NCBI GenBank assembly: GCA_964347945.1 | Contig: CAYGAW010000055.1 | Location: forward strand, 1-64,000 | DNA length: 64,000 nucleotides | Direction of reading: 5' to 3' | Source of the DNA: CAYGAW01 sp964347945 | Lineage (GTDB): Bacteria > Chloroflexota > Anaerolineae > UBA7937 > B3-Chlor | Shown here: positions 1-9,283 of the stretch, one piece after another | Layout: each line of letters begins with the position of its first letter | Numbering within the stretch: position 1 is the first letter of the stretch | Notes under the pieces: model-generated | What the model was told of the DNA's origin: nothing | The model's database searches: none | The model's input: only the letters and a program-made list of their open reading frames with translations | Translations under genes and position numbers: made by a program

Positions 1-100
1 CGCCTACTCCTGGCAGGAGGAGCCCGTCAGCCCACCACCCTTGCTCCATCGCATCATAGACTGACTCCCGCCGTGGGGCGCTGACGAAACCGTGACTTCA

Positions 101-1225
101 TCAAGGCGCGCAGGCATCACACTCCCGCAACTGTCCAGGATACTGGCCGCCTACGATCTCATACACGTATACCTGCCGCCCCAGTGCCTGCCCCCGCTCG
201 TCGAAAGAGATCGGCCCAGTAAGCCCGTCGTGTGCCTCGACCCCGGAGAGAGCCTTGATGACACCCTCCCGGGTGGGCTGTCCCTGCTCCAGAACCGACA
301 TCTCGATCGCATCAAGTAGCAAGGTTGCCGCATCGTACGCCAAGGCCGCATGGGGCCCTGGCAGACCGCCCGACAGCGCCCAATAACCCTCGACGAAATC
401 CTGATCCCTCACGGGAGGCGCGACGCTCATGTAGACCGCGCCGTCAGCCGCATCCCCCGCCACCTGCACGAAGTGCGGGTTGTCCAGGCCATTTGCGCCC
501 ATGAAGGGGATGTCTATGCCTGATTTCCTCAGCTCAGCTACTAGCTCCGCACCTTGCATACCGTCTCCTGCGAAGAAGATCAGGTCATGACTTCCACTGG
601 CGAGGAAAGACAACAGACTCCGCTGATGGTCATCGGGGTACTGAGAGACGACCGCCCCCATCTGCTGCGCCATCGACACGAACGAGTCGACTACTTCCGA
701 TGGACCTCCCACGACGGCCACGCGTCTGGCATCCTGCTCGACGACGGCGTACCGCGCAGCCGCTGCCCCCAGCACTCTGTCGTCCGCCACGAGGCGAAAG
801 GTCTGCCCGTGGCCCTGCTCCGTCACCTCGGTAGCCGTGGTTGCCGACACGACCAAGGCCAACCCTGCCGCACGGTATATGGGCAGGCTTGCCACGGTGG
901 TCTGCTCGCCAAAATGACCGATCACGCCGACAACGTCGGGATCAAGGGCCATCTCACTGGCCCGCTGTGCAGCCGTCTCTGGATCTTGATCGTCGTTCAG
1001 CGCTACTAGTTCCACCATGTGCCCTTGCACACCTCCGGCCTGATTGCGCTCGCTGAGCGCCAACTTCACTGCGGGTAGCACCTCGTAACCCAGTGGCCGG
1101 TACAGGCCCTCGAAGGGAGCGACCAGCCCTATCTTGACCATAGGCTTGGTGGATCCCCGAGGAATGCAGCCGCTCGAGAGGGCCAGCAGGAGGAAGGCAA
1201 CGACGGGTCCTGACAGTCTGGTCAC
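101..1225 (-). CDS. Branched-chain-amino-acid-type ABC substrate-binding lipoprotein
   Basis: A 374-residue type I periplasmic binding protein (Peripla_BP_6/LivJ-like). It begins with a hydrophobic signal ending in a lipobox (SSGC, Cys20), so it is probably a membrane-anchored lipoprotein. Family features are the early 'KIGLVAPFEG' strand, 'VVGVIGHFGEQTTVASLPIYR' region and the late 'LAYDAATLLLDAI' helix. It starts at a GTG 9 bases after the mltG stop and is the last gene of the alaS operon. No permease or ATPase genes adjoin it, so the ligand is unknown: it could serve a distant ABC transporter or act as a solute sensor. The family assignment is firm; the substrate is not. Confidence 0.85.
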   Translation of the reverse strand: MTRLSGPVVAFLLLALSSGCIPRGSTKPMVKIGLVAPFEGLYRPLGYEVLPAVKLALSERNQAGGVQGHMVELVALNDDQDPETAAQRASEMALDPDVVGVIGHFGEQTTVASLPIYRAAGLALVVSATTATEVTEQGHGQTFRLVADDRVLGAAAARYAVVEQDARRVAVVGGPSEVVDSFVSMAQQMGAVVSQYPDDHQRSLLSFLASGSHDLIFFAGDGMQGAELVAELRKSGIDIPFMGANGLDNPHFVQVAGDAADGAVYMSVAPPVRDQDFVEGYWALSGGLPGPHAALAYDAATLLLDAIEMSVLEQGQPTREGVIKALSGVEAHDGLTGPISFDERGQALGRQVYVYEIVGGQYPGQLRECDACAP

Positions 1226-1234
1226 GAGATAGAC

Positions 1235-2392
1235 CTACTGTCCTTGGTACAGCTCTTGATTGCGCAGGTGCTCCTCATAGGTCTCGGCGAAGGCGTGGGA
1301 ACCATCGAAACGAGAGAAGAAGAACAGATACGTGGTCTCAGCTGGTTCGAGCACGGCCTGGAGCGACGCCAAACCGGGATTGCACACGGGCCCTGGCGGT
1401 AGTCCCGGATAGAGGTAGGTATTGTAGGGCGAGTCGACCTGAACGTCCTCTTCAAGGGACATCGGGATCTTCCACCACTGATCCGTGTCCTCCTGATAGC
1501 CCAGGGCGTACTGCACGGTGGGGTCGGACTGTAGATACATGCCCTGCTGCAACCGGTTCAGGTAGACGCTGGCTATGGTGGGACGCTCTTCGGGCACCAC
1601 GGCCTCTCTTTCGACGATAGAGGCTAGAGTCACCACCTCGTGGATGGTCAAATCCTGCTCAGCTGCCAGCTGGCGCATCTCTGGCGAGAAGCGCTCACCG
1701 AAGGTGGACAGCATGAGGTCCAGGATCTGTGCCGCATCGTAGTCTGCGGGTACTCTGTAGGTCTCAGGAAACAGGAACCCCTCCAGCGAAGTGGCCGCAC
1801 CGTCGGGGCGACCATACAAGAAATCATACGCAAAGGCACCTGACTCCACCAAGCCCAAAAAAGCCTCGCTGTCCACCAGCCCCTGCCCCTCCAGAAGCTC
1901 CGCGACCTCTTCCGCCCTCTTCCCTTCTGGAATGGTTACCGTAACCTCTCGCAAACGCCCATGTTGCAGGGCATCCACGATCTCATCCATGGTCATGTCG
2001 GCCCGCAGTTCGTACTCTCCAGCCTCAAGCTGTGCATCGACACCTCGATACCGCGCCAAGTATAGGAATAGCTGCGCGTCCCTGATCAAATCTTCCCGCT
2101 CCAGACGCTGTGCAATCGTGGCTGCCGTCTCTCCCGGATTAATGCCAAAGCGCACGGGTGTGGAGTCATCACCAGCCGGAGTCTCGATATCATCGCGGCG
2201 CACATTGAGATAGACCCCAATGAGGCTCCTCTCCAGTGTGGAAATCTCCAACTCCCCAGTGTCTACCTTGAGGGATCCCGCCGGGCCTAGGAGGTGTCTT
2301 GCGCCAAGAGATATCGCGCCGGCGGCAAGCAAGAACACGACTACGATCAATACCCAGCGCAGCAGAGTTCTCAGCGTGTCGTCTCCTCCCAA
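1235..2392 (-). CDS. mltG: Endolytic murein transglycosylase MltG (YceG-like)
   Basis: This membrane-anchored lytic transglycosylase cuts nascent glycan strands and is thought to set their length. The 385 residues hold one N-terminal membrane helix (about 8-30), a LysM-like segment (about 75-130) and the YceG catalytic domain. The family motif 'LASIVEREA' carries the catalytic Glu and is followed by the 'LQSDPTVQYALG' substrate-site motif. The TTG start at 2392 has GAGGG upstream and overlaps ruvX by 22 bases. A CTG at 2374 is a rival start: it forms a CTGA overlap with the ruvX stop and sits behind a stronger GGAGGAG. The gene belongs to the alaS operon. Confidence 0.92.
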   Translation of the reverse strand: MGGDDTLRTLLRWVLIVVVFLLAAGAISLGARHLLGPAGSLKVDTGELEISTLERSLIGVYLNVRRDDIETPAGDDSTPVRFGINPGETAATIAQRLEREDLIRDAQLFLYLARYRGVDAQLEAGEYELRADMTMDEIVDALQHGRLREVTVTIPEGKRAEEVAELLEGQGLVDSEAFLGLVESGAFAYDFLYGRPDGAATSLEGFLFPETYRVPADYDAAQILDLMLSTFGERFSPEMRQLAAEQDLTIHEVVTLASIVEREAVVPEERPTIASVYLNRLQQGMYLQSDPTVQYALGYQEDTDQWWKIPMSLEEDVQVDSPYNTYLYPGLPPGPVCNPGLASLQAVLEPAETTYLFFFSRFDGSHAFAETYEEHLRNQELYQGQ

Positions 2393-2820
2393 GGAACCCT
2401 CGCTTTCTCTTCTCTGAGAGAATCTAGGTAGTCCTGCAAGATGACAGCGGCCGCAACGGCATCAATGCGTGTCCTCCGGTCCTTTTGCTTCGTCCCGGCC
2501 TCAATCATCATCTCCCGCGCCCGCACCGTGGAAAACCCCTCATCCCGCAGAATTATTGGAACTCGCACCGCTTCGCGCAGTCTCTCGGCGTATGCTTCCA
2601 CGCGGCGCGCCTGTTCCCCCGCCGTGCCGTCCATTTGGAGAGGGTGACCAACTATGATCTTCTCGACATCGTACTCTTCCACTAGAGAAGCGATTGCCGA
2701 CACGTCTGCCTCGTCGGACCGACGTCGAACAACCTGCAGACTCGTAGCCAAGGTCTTGCTGGGATCGCTCACAGCGACCCCTATGCGTCTGTCTCCGATG
2801 TCGAGCGCCATCAGCCGCAT
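2371..2820 (-). CDS. ruvX: Putative pre-16S rRNA nuclease / Holliday junction resolvase-like RuvX (YqgF)
   Basis: A 149-residue RNase H-fold protein of the YqgF/RuvX family. The first acidic residue lies in 'ALDIGDRRIGVAVSDP', a second motif is 'IIVGHPLQMDG', and a third acidic site lies near 'RIDAVAAAVILQDYL'. Family members process the 5' end of 16S rRNA and have been proposed as resolvases. The ATG at 2820 is chosen over an open extension to 2919 because AAGGAG precedes it and the family N-terminus begins there. That leaves a 23-base gap to the upstream gene. It lies between the baseplate-J-like gene and mltG. Confidence 0.9.
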   Translation of the reverse strand: MRLMALDIGDRRIGVAVSDPSKTLATSLQVVRRRSDEADVSAIASLVEEYDVEKIIVGHPLQMDGTAGEQARRVEAYAERLREAVRVPIILRDEGFSTVRAREMMIEAGTKQKDRRTRIDAVAAAVILQDYLDSLREEKARVPWEETTR

Positions 2821-2843
2821 CCGCTTCTCCTTGCCGTACTGCC

Positions 2844-4367
2844 CTACTTCGCCCCGCCTTGACCAGACACGACAACGACCGCTATGCGGAACGGGAGCCA
2901 TGGCACGCGGCCCCACCATTCAGGGGACACCTGAACCGACGGCTCACCGACCAAGCTCAAGTGCCGCGCGAGATACTCTTCCGCGAAGGACACCGACTGG
3001 CCTCTTACACCTTCTCGGATGTCCGCCTCGTCGAACTCGACCCAGGTCACCCCGTCTGCTCGAAACTGGAATGTAAGGCTCCCGTCGTAGTTGACGTCAC
3101 CAATCTCCTCTACTTGATACCGCGCTTCCTCAGTGAGAAGCTGGAATCCATCGCGCACCTCGAGCTGGAGCATACGCCATCCCAGCGCCTCAACATCTTC
3201 CCTATCGATGACTGATCCTCTGACCAAAGCCCTCATGTGTAGGCCCAGGGCATCAGCCACTTCATCGGGGAACTTGTCATATGTCTCGGACAACACGAAG
3301 GTCATCAGAGACTCAGGGGGGAGGAACTCCTCCCCGGTGAGTTGTGCCACAAAGGCGTCATAACCCTCTTCCCTCAGTTGTCTTAGCGAGGATTGTCTCA
3401 ATTGTTCCTTGTCTGCGTTGGTCACATATCGAACTTGACTCATGCCACCACCCTCGGTGGGCGTAACGTTGATGACGTTGACCTGGCGGTCCATGGATCC
3501 TTCGACCCGATTGATGCTGAATGCCGGCACATTCCCGCTGGGTCCAGGTTCGATGGCCTCAATCGGCGCTCTACCCCTTGCCCCCACAGCAGCTGGTAGG
3601 GTTACTGGCTCAATGGTGCGGAAGCGAATCGTCGTGCCGGCGCTGGTGGTGACAATAGTGTCGGACAAGACGGTGGTGGCCTGCGTTCGCCTGTTAGTGA
3701 AGACCACTTCTCCTGCGGCCTTGGCATCTGGCTCATCCCTGACGGCTGTGGTGGGCATCTGCTCGCTCCCCACCAGTTCCATCTCCACGACCCGCACCGG
3801 TACTCGCAAACTAACAAAGTCAACACTGTCCACATCTGGGCTGGCGGTCACAGTGAAGGTACTGCTTATCGGATAGGCTTCCGGTTCCAAAGTCACCGTC
3901 GCCGAGGGTACGAGCACGATCAACGTAAGCCCCACAAAAACCAGCATGGCCACGAATGCCAAGGAGAAGACTACTGCCTCTCCCATGCCCGATGTGCTAG
4001 CCTGGATCGGCACAGGGATGGGTCTGCCGGTTAGCCTTCGCTCAGCTAGGATGCCAGCTGAGTCCCGGTGGAGCGCCGGGGACACCTTCCACTTCGCCTG
4101 TTGCGCGCTCTTCACGGAAGAAAAGGTGCGAAAGCCCACTCCGCGAGACAACTCCTTCAGTTCCCGGTCTCTGGTGACGATAGCGACTTCCTTCTCCGAG
4201 GCAAGGACTTGTCTTGCCAGGAGTTTCAGATCGACCAGGCTGTCAAGCCCGGGGCAGTTCTTGGGTACCACTACCACTACGCGCCTGCCTGGCACACCCT
4301 TAAGGCGCTCGCGGATGGCCGCAGAGCTGTCGTCCGGCCCCAGGTAGATAACCTCCACCTCGCTCAA
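2844..4367 (-). CDS. Membrane protein with baseplate J/gp47-like domain
   Basis: A 507-residue protein. Residues 1-100 look like a soluble alpha/beta domain ('RRVVVVVPKNCPGL'). One strong membrane helix follows at about 128-152. The larger extracytoplasmic part resembles the baseplate J/gp47 family, with 'AAGEVVFTNRR' and 'GTTIRFRT' beta segments typical of it. No other tail, sheath or baseplate genes are present, so a phage or contractile-injection role is unlikely; related membrane proteins are frequent in Chloroflexota. Its start overlaps the stop of the FtsA-like gene (ATGA), so the two are probably translationally coupled. Function unknown; a coupled envelope role with the FtsA-like ATPase is inference. 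Confidence 0.7.
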   Translation of the reverse strand: MSEVEVIYLGPDDSSAAIRERLKGVPGRRVVVVVPKNCPGLDSLVDLKLLARQVLASEKEVAIVTRDRELKELSRGVGFRTFSSVKSAQQAKWKVSPALHRDSAGILAERRLTGRPIPVPIQASTSGMGEAVVFSLAFVAMLVFVGLTLIVLVPSATVTLEPEAYPISSTFTVTASPDVDSVDFVSLRVPVRVVEMELVGSEQMPTTAVRDEPDAKAAGEVVFTNRRTQATTVLSDTIVTTSAGTTIRFRTIEPVTLPAAVGARGRAPIEAIEPGPSGNVPAFSINRVEGSMDRQVNVINVTPTEGGGMSQVRYVTNADKEQLRQSSLRQLREEGYDAFVAQLTGEEFLPPESLMTFVLSETYDKFPDEVADALGLHMRALVRGSVIDREDVEALGWRMLQLEVRDGFQLLTEEARYQVEEIGDVNYDGSLTFQFRADGVTWVEFDEADIREGVRGQSVSFAEEYLARHLSLVGEPSVQVSPEWWGRVPWLPFRIAVVVVSGQGGAK

Positions 4368-5662
4368 GCCCTTCCCCCTCCTACGAACACCGGTGCTCTC
4401 TTCACTTCCTGCAACAGAGCTTCCAGATGTCTGCGTTCAGAAGTACCGGCCATTGCATAGCTCGCGATAGCCATCGATGTAACATGCTGCTGGCCTTCCA
4501 GCTGCCTCGTCACGTCGAGCACTCCAGCAACGTCGCCCGGCCTCATCAATCGCACCTCTGGGTGCCGCGTGAAATCCAGTCTCTTCATCCAGCGATGAGA
4601 ATGCACTGCTTCCGCAATCCCTGGCAAACCGCTGCCTCCCCCACACAGTACAAACTGATGAGGCAGAGCTTCGTCCCCGCACATGCGACCCAAGGTATCT
4701 TCAAGAGCTACCACCCAGGGGTCAACCGCCTGCTTGACGACCGCACGTATCCGTGCCTCACCCGACGGATCCATAATGCGATGACTGTACGCCAGTTTGA
4801 GCCGCTCCGCCTCCTTCCAGGGAAGGTTGAAGCTCTCAGCAAGGCGGTCGGTAAAGTCTCGTCCTCCCATGGGAATGCTCGACGTCCGCCATGCCTTCCC
4901 ATTGCGAGCCAACATCACATCGGTGGACCTTCCGCCTATATCGACACATATGGCTTCCCTTTCGACGACTGAGTGGGCCAAGGCCTGCCAACCCGATGCG
5001 ATCGCTGAGACGCCCAGCCCCAATTCCTCGGTCATCGCTTCAACAATTCTCAGATACGGTGACGAGGCAACCACATTGCAGATGGCAACGGTCACCTTCC
5101 CGCCGCGGAAACCGACGGGATTCTTCACGTGCCGCCCGTCAATGAGGATGTCTGCCACCCCAGCTTCCAGCAACTCAAGCGCTTCCCGTTGAGCCCATTG
5201 GAGAGGAAGAATACCCTGGGACAATTGTCGCAGAGCCAAGCGTTGAACGCGCTTGACAACCTCCCTCAGTTCCTTATCAGTCACCCGCCTATCGGGATCG
5301 GGACGCCTGATCGTGGCCCCAAACGTATCGGCCGTGGTCGCCCTGTTCGGCAAGCCAACCACGACCCAATCAGGTACAACCTGCCTACCGTAATAGCCCT
5401 CCGTCATGTCCTCCGCTTGACGGAGAGCTCTGTCGCAAGCTCTTGTCAGCGTTCCCGCGTCAGCGTTGGAACCACTCACGCCCCCCACCATCGGCTGCCG
5501 CAGGAACGCTCTCCCGGCACCAATCACAGCGCACATGCTTGGCTGCAGCTCCAACACGAGAGCCTTCACTTGCTCAGTGCCTAGGTCGAGAACACTGCAA
5601 TGGGCTTGCTGTTCCGTCCCCTTCGTACGTCTCCCCGCTATCCTGGACCACAAGTCGTGCAA
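4364..5662 (-). CDS. FtsA/PilM-like actin-fold ATPase
   Basis: A 432-residue member of the FtsA/PilM branch of the actin/Hsp70 superfamily. Phosphate and nucleotide loops are visible as 'SVLDLGTEQVKALVLEL', 'AICVDIGGRSTDVML' and 'FVLCGGGSGLPGIAEAV', with an inserted SHS2-type segment between the first two. FtsA tethers FtsZ to the membrane and PilM organises type IV pili. No pil genes lie in the window, but a divergent ftsZ is at 59394-60593. The C-terminus lacks an obvious amphipathic membrane helix; the coupled downstream membrane protein might supply the anchor (inference). TTG start with GAAGG upstream, 2 bases after alaS. Confidence 0.75.
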   Translation of the reverse strand: MHDLWSRIAGRRTKGTEQQAHCSVLDLGTEQVKALVLELQPSMCAVIGAGRAFLRQPMVGGVSGSNADAGTLTRACDRALRQAEDMTEGYYGRQVVPDWVVVGLPNRATTADTFGATIRRPDPDRRVTDKELREVVKRVQRLALRQLSQGILPLQWAQREALELLEAGVADILIDGRHVKNPVGFRGGKVTVAICNVVASSPYLRIVEAMTEELGLGVSAIASGWQALAHSVVEREAICVDIGGRSTDVMLARNGKAWRTSSIPMGGRDFTDRLAESFNLPWKEAERLKLAYSHRIMDPSGEARIRAVVKQAVDPWVVALEDTLGRMCGDEALPHQFVLCGGGSGLPGIAEAVHSHRWMKRLDFTRHPEVRLMRPGDVAGVLDVTRQLEGQQHVTSMAIASYAMAGTSERRHLEALLQEVKRAPVFVGGGRA

Positions 5663-5664
5663 CT

Positions 5665-8289
5665 TTACCTTCGCCCTACCAGGTCGGCCACCAGGCTCAG
5701 CGCTTCTGCTATCCGTTCGGGATCCTTCCCTCCCGCCTGTGCCAGAGTCGGGCGCCCTCCCCCACCCCCACCCACTACCGCAGCAACCTCTTTGATCAAC
5801 TGGTCAGCCTTCAAGCCCTTGTCGACTAGGTCCGGGGTCACCGCTGCGACGAAGCCTGGCCTGCCACTCACTACAGCGCCCAATACTATGACTGCCGAGC
5901 CCAGTTGGTCTCTCAGCCAGTCAGTCATCTCCCGGAGTGTCTCCATGGTGGTAGCCTCAACCTCTGCGGCGACGAAGCTAACCCCGTTGACCTCGCGCAC
6001 TTCTTCCAGCACTCGACTCACCTCGGCTCTGGCCAAGCTCCGCTGCGACTCCAACGCCTCTTTCCGTTGAGACTCCAGATCAGATATGAGGGCGCTCAAG
6101 TTGGATTCAACATCCGCGATTGTTCCTCCCAGCTGGGAAGCTACCCTACCAAGAAGATGCAGCTGTTGCCTTACGTACGTCTCAGCTCCGCGGCCGGTCA
6201 CGGCCTCGATGCGGCGCAGCCCTCTACCAATACTGCCTTCGCTCAAGACGTGGAAGAACCCGATTTGACCAGTGGCCCGCAGATGGGTCCCGCCGCAGAG
6301 CTCACGAGTATAGTCGCCCGTGCTGACGATCCGAACTTCATCACCATACCTCTCACCGAAGATGGCAAAAGCCCCAGAAGCGACGGCCGCCTCGTAGTCG
6401 GTAACTTGGGTGACGACCGGCAGATCGTCCCTGATCTTGGCATTGACCAGCCTCTCTACAGCATCCAGTTCGTCCGTCGTCAGTGCCTGCAAGTGCGTGA
6501 AATCGAAACGTAGCCTCTCAGGAGCAACCTCGGATCCGGACTGCTGAGCGTGATCTCCCAGGACTTCACGCAGAGCCTTGTGCAGAAGGTGGGTAGCTGT
6601 ATGATTACGAGCAATATCCAGACGCCTGGCCTCGTCCACCTTCGCGACCACTACGTCTCCCACTCGGACCGAGCCCCGCGTGACAGTCCCGTAGTGCAGG
6701 GTGAGTCCGGGCAGCGGGCTCTGCGTATCCGACACCGCTATCTCGCCCGCGGGATTGCTCAGCGTGCCGGTGTCACCAACTTGTCCCCCGGCCTCAGCGT
6801 AGAAAGCCGTCTGCCGGAGCACGACGGCAACCCGATCGTGCTCTGTCACTTCATCCACAACTTGCCCATCCCGTGCCAAGTTGATGACCTCGGTCGTCGC
6901 CTCCAATGTCTCGTAGCCTAGGAAACCGGTCTCAGGCAACTCCAGAGAACGATAGAATTCGCCCTCCTTTGCCAATCCGAAGGCCTGCGCGTGCCTTGCC
7001 CGTTCGCGCTGCTCGAACATGGCCTGTGCGAATCCTTCTTCATCCAGCACGAGCCCCTTCTCGGCAGCCATCTCTCTGGTCAACTCCACAGGAAACCCAT
7101 AGGTGTCATACAGGCGGAAAACCTGACGTCCCGGGATCTGTTTGGTCCCTTCCGAGGAGAGCCCAGCGATCAGGTCCTCCACTATGGTCGAGCCGATAGT
7201 CAAGGTGTATTGAAAGGCCCTCTCCTCTTGAGCCAGGACCTCCAAGATGAAGTCTCTCCGGACCCTTACCTCGGGGTACTGCTCGCCCATGACGTCCATC
7301 ACTACTTGAGCTATCTCTTTGAGGAAGGGATCTTCCCTTCCCAACAGCTTGCCATGGCGCACTGCGCGCCGGAGAATGCGCCGCAACACGTATCCACGCC
7401 CCTCATTGCTGGGCAGGACGCCATCGGCAACCAAGAACGTGATCGCACGCCCGTGCTCGGCGATGATACGGAGCGAACGATCCACTGTCTCATCGTCACC
7501 GTATGACCTGCGCACCAACTCGCCAGCCCTGCCGACGATAGGAGTGAAGAGATCTGTTTCGTAGACAGAGCCCACATCCTGCATTGCCGCAGCTGTCCGC
7601 TCCAATCCCATACCAGTATCGATGTTCTGCTGGGGGAGAGGTACGAGCTTGCCCTCCGAATCCTGGCCGTACTCCATGAAAACCAAGTTCCATATCTCCA
7701 GGAATCGCGCACAGTCGCAGCCGGGCAGGCAGCTCTCCCGACCGCACCCCACCTCAGCACCGCGGTCATAGAAGATCTCCGAGCAAGGGCCGCAGGGTCC
7801 TGTTTCGCCGGCAGGGCCCCAGAAATTGTCTTCCTTGCCCAGGCGAACTATCTTGGAAGCTGGCAACGCAATCTCCTGCCATAGAGAGAAAGCGTCCTCA
7901 TCGTCATGGTAGATGCTGGCCCAGATGCGATCCTCGGGCAGGTCCAAACATTCTGTGACAAACTCCCACGCCAGCTCGATGGCACCTCGCTTGAAGTAAT
8001 CACCTATGGAGAAGCTGCCGAGCATCTCAAAGAAGGTAAGGCTACGCTCGTTGCCGACTTTGTCGATGTCTGTAGTCCGAAAGCACTTCTGCGCAGAGGC
8101 TAGACGCCTTGAGGGTGGCTCCGCCTCGCCAGAGAAGTATGGCTTGAACTGCACCATTCCAGCTCCTGTAAAAAGGAGAGTTGGGTCACCCTCAGGGATC
8201 AAGGAAGAGCTGGGGACCACCAAGTGCCCCCGCTCAGCGAAGAAATCCAAGAACGCGAATCTTATCTCTGCACCGCTCGTCGGTCTCAT
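5665..8289 (-). CDS. alaS: Alanyl-tRNA synthetase
   Basis: Class II synthetase that charges tRNA-Ala and edits mischarged Ser/Gly. The full-length protein (874 residues) has motif 1 near 'GAGMVQFKPYF', the aminoacylation core, the editing-domain 'HTATHLLHKAL' HxxxH motif, the 'CGGTH' metal site, and a C-terminal DHHA1-like region with 'GGGGGGRPTLAQAGG'. The ATG at 8289 is preferred to an in-frame TTG at 8307 because GGAG lies 9 bases upstream and 'MRPTSGAEIR' is the normal family start. It is the first gene of a six-gene minus-strand operon. Confidence 0.97.
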   Translation of the reverse strand: MRPTSGAEIRFAFLDFFAERGHLVVPSSSLIPEGDPTLLFTGAGMVQFKPYFSGEAEPPSRRLASAQKCFRTTDIDKVGNERSLTFFEMLGSFSIGDYFKRGAIELAWEFVTECLDLPEDRIWASIYHDDEDAFSLWQEIALPASKIVRLGKEDNFWGPAGETGPCGPCSEIFYDRGAEVGCGRESCLPGCDCARFLEIWNLVFMEYGQDSEGKLVPLPQQNIDTGMGLERTAAAMQDVGSVYETDLFTPIVGRAGELVRRSYGDDETVDRSLRIIAEHGRAITFLVADGVLPSNEGRGYVLRRILRRAVRHGKLLGREDPFLKEIAQVVMDVMGEQYPEVRVRRDFILEVLAQEERAFQYTLTIGSTIVEDLIAGLSSEGTKQIPGRQVFRLYDTYGFPVELTREMAAEKGLVLDEEGFAQAMFEQRERARHAQAFGLAKEGEFYRSLELPETGFLGYETLEATTEVINLARDGQVVDEVTEHDRVAVVLRQTAFYAEAGGQVGDTGTLSNPAGEIAVSDTQSPLPGLTLHYGTVTRGSVRVGDVVVAKVDEARRLDIARNHTATHLLHKALREVLGDHAQQSGSEVAPERLRFDFTHLQALTTDELDAVERLVNAKIRDDLPVVTQVTDYEAAVASGAFAIFGERYGDEVRIVSTGDYTRELCGGTHLRATGQIGFFHVLSEGSIGRGLRRIEAVTGRGAETYVRQQLHLLGRVASQLGGTIADVESNLSALISDLESQRKEALESQRSLARAEVSRVLEEVREVNGVSFVAAEVEATTMETLREMTDWLRDQLGSAVIVLGAVVSGRPGFVAAVTPDLVDKGLKADQLIKEVAAVVGGGGGGRPTLAQAGGKDPERIAEALSLVADLVGRR

Positions 8290-8336
8290 CCACCGATGCT
8301 CCAACAACGTCTACGCATGGTGTGAGTTTGGAAAAC

Positions 8337-8365
8337 ATTCTAGGACAACGGGCTATCATTGTCAA
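8337..8365 (-). promoter_or_regulatory. Sigma-70-type promoter of the alaS operon
   Basis: A TTGACA -35 box (8365-8360) is separated by exactly 17 bases from a TAGAAT -10 box (8342-8337) on the minus strand. The expected transcription start is near 8330, about 40 bases before the alaS ATG. This is the closest match to consensus in the window and it faces away from the rplY promoter. Confidence 0.8.
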
Positions 8366-8481
8366 ACCTCCACCCCGTTGCGAGACCTTGACTTACCGAG
8401 CCCCATTGCTTAGAATCCCGCTGCCGCAGGAGGAGGTCAGTTGACAAGAGACGCCGTGGCATGACGACCAGGGGGCACTAC

Positions 8482-8509
8482 TTGACGAACGTTCATGTGG
8501 TGATATAAT
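8482..8509 (+). promoter_or_regulatory. Sigma-70-type promoter of rplY-mreBCD
   Basis: TTGACG (8482-8487), a 16-base spacer and TATAAT (8504-8509) predict a start near 8516 and a leader of about 29 bases to the rplY ATG. It is divergent from the alaS promoter, about 120 bases away. Confidence 0.75.
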
Positions 8510-8544
8510 AGTAGGTTTAGAATGGCAAGGAAAGGTAAGGATTG

Positions 8545-9240
8545 ATGGAACAGATAGAGCTGAGAGCCGAAACGCGAAACCTGTTCGGCAAGAAAACCAA
8601 GCGTCTGCGAAGATCGGGAATTGTCCCTGCGACCCTCTACGGACCGAGAATCGAAGCTATCTCTCTTCAGGTGCCAGAGCGAGATCTGCGTCTGGTACTG
8701 GATCGAGCTGGCATGAACCAACTGATCACGCTGTGGATAGATCAGGCAGACAAACCGCGTATGACGTTGGCTCGTGAGGTCCAACGCGATTTGATCACCC
8801 GGTCCCTCATTCACGTTGATCTGTACCAGGTGGTGATGACCGAGAGGATCACGGCCGACACGCCTCTCGTGCTTGTTGGAGAATCACCTGGTGTGGTCGG
8901 CAAAGAGGGGTTGCTGGTGCGAGGCCTCGACTCGGTTGAGGTACAGTGTCTCCCTGGTGAGTTGCCGGAGTCCATAGAGGTCGATGTGAGCGTGCTAGAG
9001 GAGAAGGATCAAGCGATCTTGGTCCAGGATCTCGTCGTGGACGACGCTGTTGAGATCCTGACCAATCCCGACGAAGTCGTGGTCAAGCTACTGCCGTTCA
9101 GGGAAGTGGTGATCGAAGAGATCGTCCCGGAAGAAGTCGAAGTCGCTGAAGTAGAGGCCATAGCCGCAGCCGAGGAACGCGAAGAGGTATTCGCAGAGGA
9201 GGCGGAGCCACCGACCGAAGAGCAACCGGAAGGCGACTAG
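8545..9240 (+). CDS. rplY: 50S ribosomal protein L25 / general stress protein Ctc
   Basis: A 231-residue 5S-rRNA-binding protein of the long (Ctc) L25 type. The N-terminal L25 domain (about 1-90) includes 'RNLFGKKTKRLRRSGIVPATLYG'-like family sequence, the TL5/Ctc beta domain covers about 95-185, and the C-terminal tail is Glu-rich. ATG 8545 follows AAGG-rich sequence; an in-frame TTG lies one codon earlier. First gene of the run leading into mreBCD, with a 43-base gap to mreB. Confidence 0.93.
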   Translation: MEQIELRAETRNLFGKKTKRLRRSGIVPATLYGPRIEAISLQVPERDLRLVLDRAGMNQLITLWIDQADKPRMTLAREVQRDLITRSLIHVDLYQVVMTERITADTPLVLVGESPGVVGKEGLLVRGLDSVEVQCLPGELPESIEVDVSVLEEKDQAILVQDLVVDDAVEILTNPDEVVVKLLPFREVVIEEIVPEEVEVAEVEAIAAAEEREEVFAEEAEPPTEEQPEGD

Positions 9241-9283
9241 GATCAGTCCTTCAAGGACCGCGACCTGAAGAGAGGAGATATCT

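Noticed and set aside
1..100. Possible start of another minus-strand gene at the left edge
   Set aside because: Short open frames run off the edge, but none has a convincing SD or recognisable residues.
2844..4367. Phage tail or contractile-injection cluster
   Set aside because: The baseplate-J-like gene stands alone with a membrane helix and housekeeping neighbours.
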